Positions 1 to 6,015 of a stretch of DNA of 7,445 nt are shown here, piece after piece. The stretch is from contig USDH01000076.1 in NCBI GenBank assembly GCA_900553415.1, forward strand, positions 1 to 7,445, in the 5' to 3' direction. The position numbers and the translations under genes were made by a program. Position 1 is the stretch's first letter; every line of letters starts with the position of its first letter. The DNA comes from an uncultured Collinsella sp. (lineage in GTDB: Bacteria > Actinomycetota > Coriobacteriia > Coriobacteriales > Coriobacteriaceae). The notes under the pieces are model-generated. The model ran no database searches. It had not been told where the DNA came from and worked only from the letters and a program-made list of their open reading frames with translations.

Positions 1-2399
1 CGGCAAACAAGGAGTACAAGGACGCGGCCAGTAAGCGTGACGCCGCGAAGACGGCATACGAGCAGGCCCAGCAGACCGAGGCCGACAAGAAGACCGCGTA
101 CGATAAGCTTGTCGAAGTTCGCAAGCAGAAGCGCGGCGAGTGGGAGGCAGCCTGCGCTGCTTCGAACGCCGCGGAAAAGGCTTATGACGCTGCTAATGTC
201 CAGGTTGAGGCTCTTGAGCAGCAGATTGCTGACCTCAAGTCCAACATGACCGTTGACCAGGAAGTCGTCAATAAGGGCATGCTCGGCTTTATGGCCTACA
301 TCAGCAACAGCAGCGATTTCACGGCTATGCAGAAATCGAACGCCAAGGACGCAATGGCTACACTCACCGGCGCTGACGACAAAGCCGAGTGGTATGACGA
401 TTACGTCGATCAGGACATGTCTCGCGACACCAATCCGCTTTCCTTGGAACAGCTGCGCAACGCCCTGACATATCTCGACACCCAGAACAACCTCCGCAAG
501 GCGAACGGTCAGTCGGCGCTCAGCGTCAGCCTCCGCATGACCGCAGCAGCTGCACTCAACGCCTCATATTCATCGAATATTTGGGATCACTCGAACTGTT
601 ACTTCGATAATGCTGAGAATCTCGCAGGTGGTGGCGGTGCATATACCGGTGGTGAGACCGAGGATACCCTGGGCTGGCCCTACACCGGTCTCTACACTCA
701 GGAGAAGGTTAATTACGAGAATTGGATTAAAAAGTACGGTGTGGATAGCGAGGCCGGCAAAGATCTCATGGCTCATCGCTATGATTCGTACTATATCTAC
801 CAAAACTATTACGATGTGTACCACGGTACAAAAGATAAGAATGGCAATCAAAGAGGAGACGCCTGCGGGCACTATCTCAACATTATCGATTCCGCTACGG
901 TGGCTATCGGCATCGCGACCGGTAGCGGTAAGAACACCGATTCCGAGGTAACCATATTCGATTACAGCGCTGATGACACTCAGGCTGATTTCACTGTTTC
1001 CGAGTTCAAGAAGCTCGTCAACGACTACATCGATTCTGCCTATAACGCTGGCGGCACGCAGGCGCAGAAGGCGCAACTCAAGGAGCTCCAGAGCAAGCTC
1101 GCCGAGGCGCAGAAGACGCTGGGCACGGCCGATACGGCATATCTCGCTGCTCTCAATAATCAGAAAGGCGCACAAGACGCCTATACCGCAGCCGACACGA
1201 ACGTGAACACCGCCAAGGGCGAGTACGAGAAGGCTAAGTCCGGCACCGCCGCCGCGAAGACGGCATACAACGCCGCGAAGGACGCGCTCGGCGGAATCGA
1301 CATCGAGTCCCTCAAGCAGAACCTCGATGCCGCCAAGTCCGAGGCCGCTACTGCCCAGGCAGCTCTCGATAAGGCAAACGCCACGCTTGCTGACAGCAAG
1401 ACGAAGGCAGCCGATGCCGCTGCTCACAAGGCGAAGGCTCGCAGCGCCCGCGACGCCGCCAAGGTAAAGTCCGATCAGGCCAACGAGGCGTATGACAACG
1501 CTACCGCTTCGGTCAAGGACCTTGCCGCCAAGTGCGATGCCGCCAAGACGGATCTTGCGAACAAGCAGGGCACGCTTAACGATGCCAAGAAGGCCGACGA
1601 CACTGCCCAGGCTGGCGTTGACAAGGCTCAGGCCGCAGATGTGCACGCCGCGACCGCTCTTTCGGGCGCCAAGCAGGCAGTTGCCGCCAAGACGCAGACC
1701 CTGTCCGACGCACAGGCGAAGGCCAAGGCCGCCGAGGACGAGCTGGCCGGCGCAAACAAGGCCTTCGAGCGCTTCGCCGGCGCCCAGAAGGCGGTCGACG
1801 ACGCCAAGGCCGCCTATGATGCCGCCGTTGCCGGTGTCGCCGATGCCCAGAAGCAGCTCGAGGCCGCCAACGAAGCCGTCGTCGATGCGAACTTCGAGAT
1901 CGTCAAGGCCAAGGCCGAGCTTGCCAGCGATGAGGCACTCAAGGCCGATCTTGAGGCTGTCGACCATAAGGCATCCCTTGCCGCGGGCACGACGGGCAAC
2001 GAGAAGCTGGTTAAGCTGAACGCTGCCTACGCTCGCTATAAGGCTGCCGTCGATGCCGCCGCTGGTCTCAAGGCTGCTCTGAGCGATGCCGATGCCAAGC
2101 TGTCCGATGCCAACGACGCCTATGCCGCCGCGCTTGCCGAGCTTGGCGATGCCAAGGATGCCCTGGCTGCCGCGCAGGCCGAGTACGACAAGTATCATCC
2201 CAAGGCTGAGCCGCAGGCCAAGCCTCAGGTTGCGCAGGCTGCCGCAAAGGCTCCTGTCGCCAAGAAGAAGGCCACGGACGGTGCACTTGCTCAGACGGGC
2301 GATACCTCCGCGCTTGCAGGTGAGGTCTTCGTCATCGGCGGCATTACGCTCGTTGCCGCGGGTGTGACGCTCGGCGATCGTCGTCGCAAGCAGATGTAG
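1..2399 (+). CDS. Coiled-coil, CAP-domain surface protein with LAxTG sortase signal (5' end outside window)
   Basis: The reading frame is open from position 3, so the start codon lies upstream; 798 residues are visible. In order they show an Ala/Lys/Glu-rich coiled coil (about 3-250), a linker helix, a CAP/SCP-like domain (about 441-971), a second coiled coil of roughly 380 residues (about 1050-2190), a Pro/Ala/Lys linker (about 2196-2282), LAQTG (2286-2300), a hydrophobic segment and an RRRK tail. The ATG at 246 is internal, because heptads of the same protein continue unbroken before it. CAP hallmarks are WDHS (His codon 588), ENLAGG (Glu codon 615) and GHYLNI (His codon 870). This order matches SEC10/PgrA-type proteins, in which a CAP domain sits on a long coiled-coil stalk anchored to the wall. 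The likely role is adhesion, surface exclusion or another cell-surface function; substrate and partner cannot be told. The identification of the architecture is strong, that of the function weak. Confidence 0.88.
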   Translation, partial: ANKEYKDAASKRDAAKTAYEQAQQTEADKKTAYDKLVEVRKQKRGEWEAACAASNAAEKAYDAANVQVEALEQQIADLKSNMTVDQEVVNKGMLGFMAYISNSSDFTAMQKSNAKDAMATLTGADDKAEWYDDYVDQDMSRDTNPLSLEQLRNALTYLDTQNNLRKANGQSALSVSLRMTAAAALNASYSSNIWDHSNCYFDNAENLAGGGGAYTGGETEDTLGWPYTGLYTQEKVNYENWIKKYGVDSEAGKDLMAHRYDSYYIYQNYYDVYHGTKDKNGNQRGDACGHYLNIIDSATVAIGIATGSGKNTDSEVTIFDYSADDTQADFTVSEFKKLVNDYIDSAYNAGGTQAQKAQLKELQSKLAEAQKTLGTADTAYLAALNNQKGAQDAYTAADTNVNTAKGEYEKAKSGTAAAKTAYNAAKDALGGIDIESLKQNLDAAKSEAATAQAALDKANATLADSKTKAADAAAHKAKARSARDAAKVKSDQANEAYDNATASVKDLAAKCDAAKTDLANKQGTLNDAKKADDTAQAGVDKAQAADVHAATALSGAKQAVAAKTQTLSDAQAKAKAAEDELAGANKAFERFAGAQKAVDDAKAAYDAAVAGVADAQKQLEAANEAVVDANFEIVKAKAELASDEALKADLEAVDHKASLAAGTTGNEKLVKLNAAYARYKAAVDAAAGLKAALSDADAKLSDANDAYAAALAELGDAKDALAAAQAEYDKYHPKAEPQAKPQVAQAAAKAPVAKKKATDGALAQTGDTSALAGEVFVIGGITLVAAGVTLGDRRRKQM
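441..971 (+). other. CAP/SCP-like extracellular domain inside the surface protein
   Basis: The domain begins near a helix reading NNLRKANG and continues through WDHSN, ENLAGG, a Tyr-rich insert (SYYIYQNYYDVY) and GHYLNIID to an IGIATG strand. These are the landmarks of CAP-superfamily domains, where His, Glu and His line the central groove. Candidate groove residues are His at 588-590, Glu at 615-617 and His at 870-872. Cys codons at 597-599 and 864-866 sit next to two of them and could form a disulfide outside the cell. Its flanking coiled coils suggest that it is held at the tip of a stalk. Confidence 0.75.
2286..2396 (+). other. C-terminal sortase sorting signal, LAQTG type
   Basis: LAQTG is encoded at 2286-2300. 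A hydrophobic stretch (ALAGEVFVIGGITLVAAGVT and onward, about 2310-2375) and a positive tail (DRRRKQM, 2376-2396) follow. This is the three-part cell-wall sorting signal. Ala replaces the usual Pro of LPxTG. LAxTG signals are known as substrates of class E sortases in high-GC Gram-positive bacteria. No sortase gene lies in this window. Confidence 0.82.
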
Positions 2400-2436
2400 C
2401 GTTTCGAGCGTAGTTTCTGCAACGAACTTCAATTCA

Positions 2437-2455
2437 TAACGGGACCGTCTCGTTA
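2437..2455. repeat. 19-nt near-perfect dyad
   Basis: TAACGGGAC and GTCTCGTTA are inverted around a single C, with one G-T mismatch among nine pairs. It lies 38 nt after the surface-protein stop and 10 nt before the strong terminator stem. The one-base centre makes it a poor RNA hairpin unless the inner pairs open, so a protein-binding dyad or a decayed terminator arm are both possible. Confidence 0.4.
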
Positions 2456-2465
2456 GCCAAACGAT

Positions 2466-2503
2466 AAGGCCGGCGCGCTGTTAAATGCAGCGCGCCGGCC
2501 TTT
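2466..2503 (+). terminator. Rho-independent terminator of the surface-protein gene
   Basis: A perfect 15-bp stem pairs 2466-2480 with 2488-2502. It is very GC-rich, has a 7-nt loop (TTAAATG), and its 3' side runs into CCTTTCTTTG. It stands 66 nt after the stop codon of the upstream gene. The stem is symmetric, so it may also stop transcripts arriving from the other strand. Confidence 0.88.
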
Positions 2504-2517
2504 CTTTGCGTTGGTAT

Positions 2518-2557
2518 AAAAAGCCCGGTCGGCAGCCGCAAAAGCTACCGACCGGGC
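2518..2557 (-). terminator. Rho-independent terminator of the OPT transporter gene
   Basis: GCCCGGTCGG (2523-2532) pairs perfectly with CCGACCGGGC (2548-2557), and after one mismatch three further pairs continue inward. On the minus strand the stem is followed directly by five U (complement of A 2518-2522). It lies 41 nt beyond the stop codon of the minus-strand gene. Confidence 0.88.
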
Positions 2558-2598
2558 AAGACGTAGGCAATATGGTTGCCGTCGAGCAGCTGCTCAGC

Positions 2599-4302
2599 TT
2601 AGCCCAGCAGGCTTAAGCCCACGGAGACAAACGCCAGGATAACGCCGACGATGGACTCGCCGCCGAGCAGGCCGCTGGCGACAACCAGGCCCTGTTCCTG
2701 GAAGGCGGCGTCCTTGGCGGCCTTTTCCTCGTCAGAAAGACCAGCGGTGGCGTCGCGGTGGGCGGACCACTTGTCGTAGGCGAGCTTGACGCAGGAGCCC
2801 AGGAATGCCGTGAGTGACATGTAGAACGGCAGGTACACGCCCAGGCCGATCATCATGGCCGGAATGCCGAGCCAGTACATGACGATGCCGGCGATAAAGC
2901 CGCCAACGAACCACGGCACGCTCGGGATGCCCGAGACCATGGTGGCGACAACGCTTGCCTGCGCGGCAACAAAGCTCTTGTCGGGGCCAAAGGCGTCCGG
3001 GCCATAGGCGGTGACGAGCGCGACCATGACAGCGGCGGCGACCAGGGCGCCCACGATGCCGCCGATGGCCTGGCCGATCCACTGCGCACGCGGGTTGGTG
3101 CCCAGCACAGCGCCGGCCTTAAAGTCGTTCATGACGTCGCCTGCAAGGCCGCACGCCACGGCTACGATGCCGGCGATAAAGAACAGCTTGACCTGAGCGA
3201 TCTGAGCGAAGGCGGCCACGATGAGCATGACGATGAGGCCAAAGATCTCCATGGGGTCGATGCCCGTCTGGCCGCAGCTCTGCGCGCTCATGATGGTGGT
3301 GACAAAGGTGAACAGCGTCACGATGACGGCCGGGACGGGACCAAGGTCGAGCGCGATGGCGATGATCACGGCGATGGCGGCGGCGCCCAGGCCGATGATG
3401 CCGGCGTCGAGCTTAAGGGAGCCCGAGATGAGCGACTGCTCGTCGGTGTCGGTGGAGCTGTCGGCGGCGAGGCCGCGGACGATACCGGCGACCTGCGGCA
3501 GGATGTCCTTGAGGACGACGGCGACGCCAAAGCCCATCATGAGGCCCATGCCCAGGGACTTGACGATGCCCTGCGCGGTCACAACATCGAACAGACCGGC
3601 AGCGGTGCCGCCCACGATGATGCCAAAGTTGCCCAGCAGGGCGCCGGCAAACCAGAAGGCGACGGGGGCGAAGCCCACGAGGAAGCCGATGGAGAGCAGC
3701 ATGGGCGAGTTGTAGATGCCAAAGGTCACGCCGGGGATGTTGAGCGTGCACAGCATGCTGGGCACCACGCCCAGGGCGTCGCGCAGCACGCTGTAGATGC
3801 CTGCGATGGCCATAGAGCCAAAGAGCTGCTTGCCGGTTTTGCCGCCAGCCTCGGTCGCGCGCAAGGTCTGAGCTGCGGCGTTGCCAGTGGGGAACTCAAG
3901 CGCGGCGTCCACGATAAAGTGACGGTGGATGAGTGCCGTGGCCAGCAAGCCCAGGATGGTGCCGGCGAGTGCCACGATAGACATGTCGAGCCAGCTGATC
4001 TGGTCGGCATAGCCCAGCATCCAGGCGCCCGGGATGGTAAACGCCAGACCGCCGGCGACCATGGCGCCCGCGGACATGATGGTGTGGGTGACGTTGGCCT
4101 CGTTGAGGCTGGCGTTGCCCATGAGTTTGAGGAAGAACAGCGAGATGACGGCAGCGAAGACGATCGGCCAGGGGAGTGCGCCCATCTTGAGGGCGGTGTA
4201 GGCCGAGCTCGCCGTGATGATCACGCAGCCAAGGACGCCGATGACGACGCCGCGCAGCGTGAGTTGCCCGCGCATCGAAGCGCGGTTCAAGGGATTGCTC
4301 AT
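2599..4302 (-). CDS. OPT-family oligopeptide transporter
   Basis: This 567-residue membrane protein matches the prokaryotic oligopeptide transporter (OPT) family, which imports peptides or metal chelates, usually with protons. It is built of a dozen or more hydrophobic segments spread over the whole length. Family-like blocks are EFPTGNAAA (about residues 136-144), GDVMNDFKAGAVLGTNPRAQ (388-407), GLGVYLPFYMSLTAFLG (486-502) and EQGLVVASGLLGGESIVG (536-553). A charged cytosolic-type stretch (ADSSTDTDEQS) lies at 280-290. I chose the ATG at 4300-4302 because AAAGGAG lies six bases before it. The frame stays open 36 codons further upstream, but those codons are Arg/Ala-rich, unlike a membrane-protein start, and cross the leader hairpins. 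The gene is convergent with the surface-protein gene and divergent from coaX. The substrate cannot be read from sequence. The length is normal for bacterial members. Confidence 0.9.
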   Translation of the reverse strand: MSNPLNRASMRGQLTLRGVVIGVLGCVIITASSAYTALKMGALPWPIVFAAVISLFFLKLMGNASLNEANVTHTIMSAGAMVAGGLAFTIPGAWMLGYADQISWLDMSIVALAGTILGLLATALIHRHFIVDAALEFPTGNAAAQTLRATEAGGKTGKQLFGSMAIAGIYSVLRDALGVVPSMLCTLNIPGVTFGIYNSPMLLSIGFLVGFAPVAFWFAGALLGNFGIIVGGTAAGLFDVVTAQGIVKSLGMGLMMGFGVAVVLKDILPQVAGIVRGLAADSSTDTDEQSLISGSLKLDAGIIGLGAAAIAVIIAIALDLGPVPAVIVTLFTFVTTIMSAQSCGQTGIDPMEIFGLIVMLIVAAFAQIAQVKLFFIAGIVAVACGLAGDVMNDFKAGAVLGTNPRAQWIGQAIGGIVGALVAAAVMVALVTAYGPDAFGPDKSFVAAQASVVATMVSGIPSVPWFVGGFIAGIVMYWLGIPAMMIGLGVYLPFYMSLTAFLGSCVKLAYDKWSAHRDATAGLSDEEKAAKDAAFQEQGLVVASGLLGGESIVGVILAFVSVGLSLLG

Positions 4303-4308
4303 ATAAAA

Positions 4309-4315
4309 CTCCTTT
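4309..4315 (-). promoter_or_regulatory. Ribosome binding site fixing the OPT start
   Basis: The minus strand reads AAAGGAG, then TTTTAT, then ATG. The six-base spacing supports the start at 4302 over the longer open frame to 4410. Confidence 0.8.
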
Positions 4316-4324
4316 GCGTATATC

Positions 4325-4358
4325 CGCTCCCCCGGGAGCGCCGTTACGGATACGGCGC
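4325..4358 (-). promoter_or_regulatory. Two overlapping hairpins in the OPT leader
   Basis: In the minus-strand transcript a first hairpin pairs 4352-4358 with 4338-4344 (7 bp, 7-nt loop). A second pairs 4334-4340 with 4325-4331 (7 bp, 2-nt loop, or 6 bp with 4 nt). They share 4338-4340, so both cannot form completely. The second ends nine bases before the ribosome binding site. No U-run follows, so translation control is more likely than termination, if the structure matters at all. Confidence 0.45.
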
Positions 4359-4411
4359 GGGAAGTCGGGTTACCAAGGGCCGCCGCGTGAGCTCGCAAAC
4401 GACCGCGCACC

Positions 4412-4417
4412 AGTATA
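4412..4417 (-). promoter_or_regulatory. Candidate -10 element of the OPT promoter
   Basis: The minus strand reads TATACT here, five of six matches to the sigma-70/SigA consensus. It implies a leader of about 100 nt. The hexamer 17 bp upstream is TCCCAA, a poor -35, so an activator may be needed. Confidence 0.45.
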
Positions 4418-4427
4418 GCCGCAAGCT

Positions 4428-4445
4428 AGTCATTTTGGGATGACT
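4428..4445. promoter_or_regulatory. Operator-like dyad AGTCAT-N6-ATGACT between divergent promoters
   Basis: AGTCAT (4428-4433) and ATGACT (4440-4445) are perfect 6-bp inverted half-sites separated by TTTGGG. The 18-bp element is centred between the two divergent -10 candidates and covers the expected -35 region of the minus promoter. This is the usual place for a regulator acting on both genes. Confidence 0.42.
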
Positions 4446-4460
4446 GGTTTAGGTAGGCGA

Positions 4461-4466
4461 TATACT
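4461..4466 (+). promoter_or_regulatory. Candidate -10 element of the coaX promoter
   Basis: TATACT lies 27 bp before the coaX start codon. A transcript would begin near 4473, just ahead of the ribosome binding site. The -35 region is weak. The ATG at 4440 lies upstream of this promoter, which argues against it as the start. Confidence 0.5.
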
Positions 4467-4478
4467 GCTGGGCAGACG

Positions 4479-4485
4479 AAAGGAG
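4479..4485 (+). promoter_or_regulatory. Ribosome binding site fixing the coaX start
   Basis: AAAGGAG is followed by eight bases and then ATG at 4494. No comparable site precedes the in-frame ATG at 4440. Confidence 0.78.
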
Positions 4486-4493
4486 CGCCGACG

Positions 4494-5345
4494 ATGCTTA
4501 ATGGGTGCGCATATATATTGACGGTCGACGTGGGCAACACGTTCATTCGCTTTGGTCTGTTTGCCGAGGATTCGGCCGCGGCGCAGGAGTGCCCGCTTGC
4601 GACGTGCGAGATCACCACGCCGTCGAGCATTACGGCCGACGAGGCGCGCATGAGGCTCGCGCAGGTCATGGGTGCGCTGTCAGCCGATGCGGGCAAGCCG
4701 GGCGCGCTCGTTCCCGCAGCCGCAGTGCTGAGTTGCGTGGTGCCGGCGCTCGAGCGCCCGTGGAAGATGGCGCTTTCCCGCACTTGTACGGGGCGCGTGC
4801 TCACCGTGGGGCCGGGCCTCAAGACCGGCATGCCCGTGCACTACGACGATCCGGCCGAGATCGGCCCCGACCGCATCGCCGATGCCGTGGCGGCACGCGC
4901 CGTCTACGGCTCTCCCTGTATCGTGATCGACCTGGGTACGACGACCAATATCGAGGTCATCGACGCGCACGGTACCTTTGTGGGCGGCGTCATCGCGCCG
5001 GGTCTGGCGCTCGGTGCCCGCTCGCTTTCGGCCGCTGCGGCGCGTCTGCCGCAGGTCGAGCCCTCGGCACCGACGCATGCAATCGGTCGCAACACGCGCG
5101 AGGCCATGCGCTCGGGCGTGGTCTTGGGCGAGGTAGCCCGCATCGACGGCATGCTCGACATGGTGCTTGCCGAGATGCGCTCGACCAAGGCGGCGGGGGA
5201 GGATGGCGTGCCCATCGTCATTACCGGCGACGATGCCGAGGCGCTCGCGGCGTTGGTCGGCCACAGTCTGACGGTAGATGACGCACTGACGCTGCGGGGT
5301 CTCGCCGAGCTCTACCGCATCAACCAAAAGCCCCGCCGCGTGTAA
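4494..5345 (+). CDS. coaX: Type III pantothenate kinase
   Basis: This 283-residue protein phosphorylates pantothenate with ATP, the first step of coenzyme A synthesis, in the cytosol. It carries the ASKHA-fold motifs of the CoaX class: DVGNT (residues 12-16) for phosphate binding, GPDR (124-127) with the presumed catalytic Asp126, DLGTTTNIEVID (146-157), GGVIAPG (164-170), IGRNT followed by AMRSG (197-208), and a C-terminal LTLRGLAELY block (265-274). The motif near 243 reads ITGDD, not the more common TGG; other actinobacterial CoaX proteins vary here too, so this need not mean lost activity. Length is slightly above the usual 250-270. The start at 4494 places DVGNT about ten residues from the N terminus, as is normal, and has a good ribosome binding site. 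It diverges from the OPT gene and precedes the deaminase gene by 84 nt. Confidence 0.95.
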   Translation: MLNGCAYILTVDVGNTFIRFGLFAEDSAAAQECPLATCEITTPSSITADEARMRLAQVMGALSADAGKPGALVPAAAVLSCVVPALERPWKMALSRTCTGRVLTVGPGLKTGMPVHYDDPAEIGPDRIADAVAARAVYGSPCIVIDLGTTTNIEVIDAHGTFVGGVIAPGLALGARSLSAAAARLPQVEPSAPTHAIGRNTREAMRSGVVLGEVARIDGMLDMVLAEMRSTKAAGEDGVPIVITGDDAEALAALVGHSLTVDDALTLRGLAELYRINQKPRRV

Positions 5346-5386
5346 AAGTGAGGGCGCCGGTGGGACAAACGCCTCCACCTTTCACC

Positions 5387-5395
5387 TGCTACAAT
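5387..5395 (+). promoter_or_regulatory. Extended -10 promoter candidate for the deaminase gene
   Basis: TGCTACAAT fits an extended -10 (TGn plus TACAAT, five of six). A transcript would start near 5402. It overlaps the in-frame ATG at 5394, so that ATG would not be in the mRNA. No good -35 is visible, which extended -10 promoters tolerate. Confidence 0.5.
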
Positions 5396-5416
5396 GGGTC
5401 AAACTATTGCGATTAC

Positions 5417-5421
5417 GGAGG
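5417..5421 (+). promoter_or_regulatory. Ribosome binding site fixing the deaminase start
   Basis: GGAGG is followed by eight bases and then ATG at 5430. The alternative ATG at 5394 has no such site. Confidence 0.78.
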
Positions 5422-5429
5422 TGTCTGCC

Positions 5430-5954
5430 ATGTCGGACGATCTTCATCAAACTTCGTCAGGCAAGCGCCTGGACGTCATTAGCTGGGACGAGTTCTTTAT
5501 GAGCGTGGCCATCGCCGCACAGCGCCGCAGCAAGGACCCCAACACGCAGGTGGGTGCGTGCATCGCCAGCACCAACCACCGCATCCTTTCGGTGGGCTAC
5601 AACGGTACGCCCTCGGCGCTCAACGACGACTTTTTCCCGTGGGGTACGAGCGACGACCCGCTGCAGGACAAGCACAACTACGTGGTCCATGCCGAGGCCA
5701 ACGCCGTGCTCAACTACCGTGGCTCGCTCAAGGATCTCGAGGGTTCCACGGTCTACGTTACGCTGTTCCCGTGCCACGACTGCGCCAAGATCCTGGCGCA
5801 GGTGGGTGTGGGCGAGGTTGTCTACCTGGACAACAAGTATGCCGATACCGACGACGGCCGTATCAGCCGCCGCATCCTCGACTCCTGCGGCATCAGCTAC
5901 CGCCAGGTTATCGTCGATGTTCACATCGGCACCGAGGGGCAGGCTCAGCAGTAG
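5430..5954 (+). CDS. Deoxycytidylate (dCMP) deaminase family protein
   Basis: This 174-residue zinc enzyme of the cytidine deaminase superfamily most likely turns dCMP into dUMP and ammonia, feeding thymidylate synthase. The zinc site is visible as HAEANAV (His87, with Glu89 as proton shuttle) and PCHDC (Cys115 and Cys118). The GYNGTPSALNDD block (about 56-67) is characteristic of dCMP deaminases and binds the nucleotide; free-cytidine and tRNA deaminases lack it. The KDPNTQVGACI strand (36-45) is also typical. ComEB proteins belong to the same family, but nothing here points to competence. I chose ATG 5430 over 5394 because of its GGAGG site and because a -10 element overlaps 5394. The C terminus is short and hydrophilic, with no extra domain. 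Cytosolic. Confidence 0.92.
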   Translation: MSDDLHQTSSGKRLDVISWDEFFMSVAIAAQRRSKDPNTQVGACIASTNHRILSVGYNGTPSALNDDFFPWGTSDDPLQDKHNYVVHAEANAVLNYRGSLKDLEGSTVYVTLFPCHDCAKILAQVGVGEVVYLDNKYADTDDGRISRRILDSCGISYRQVIVDVHIGTEGQAQQ

Positions 5955-5958
5955 CGCG

Positions 5959-5978
5959 TGGCAACGCCAGCTGGCAAC
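5959..5978. repeat. Tandem TGGCAAC with a central GCCAGCTGGC palindrome
   Basis: TGGCAAC occurs at 5959-5965 and 5972-5978, a 13-nt period. The 10-bp palindrome GCCAGCTGGC (5966-5975) overlaps the second copy. The element lies just after the deaminase stop. It has no loop and no U-run, so it is not a standard terminator. Confidence 0.35.
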
Positions 5979-6001
5979 AAAAGACAGCCAAAAGAGCCCC
6001 G

Positions 6002-6015
6002 TCCCAAATTGACTA
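6002..6015 (+). repeat. Second copy of a 14-nt intergenic motif (TCCCAAAWTGACTA)
   Basis: TCCCAAATTGACTA here matches 13 of 14 bases of the minus-strand sequence at 4440-4427 in the OPT/coaX region. Both copies are intergenic. It may be a shared regulator site or part of a dispersed intergenic repeat; two copies in one window cannot decide. Confidence 0.35.

Noticed and set aside
246..248. ATG as the start of the surface protein
   Set aside because: The frame is open to the left edge and encodes coiled-coil heptads that run into this point. No ribosome binding site precedes it.
1050..2190. CRISPR-like or tandem DNA repeats in the alanine-rich region
   Set aside because: The repetition is degenerate heptad coding (DAAKxAY types), not regularly spaced identical DNA units.
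570..2432. A 620-codon open frame antisense to the surface-protein gene
   Set aside because: Its product is a Gly/Leu/Arg-rich string with no recognisable fold. Repeated GCC, AAG and GAC codons leave the opposite strand free of stops, which explains its length.
4303..4410. 36-codon N-terminal extension of the OPT protein
   Set aside because: It is Arg/Ala-rich, covers the leader hairpins and lies directly downstream of the -10 candidate, while AAAGGAG sits correctly before 4302.
5359..5382. GGTGG / CCACC hairpin followed by TTT as a coaX terminator
   Set aside because: Only five base pairs and three T; too weak to call, and it sits immediately before the deaminase promoter candidate.
6009..6014. 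TTGACT as a -35 element
   Set aside because: It matches the -35 consensus well, but 16-18 bp downstream there is no -10-like hexamer.
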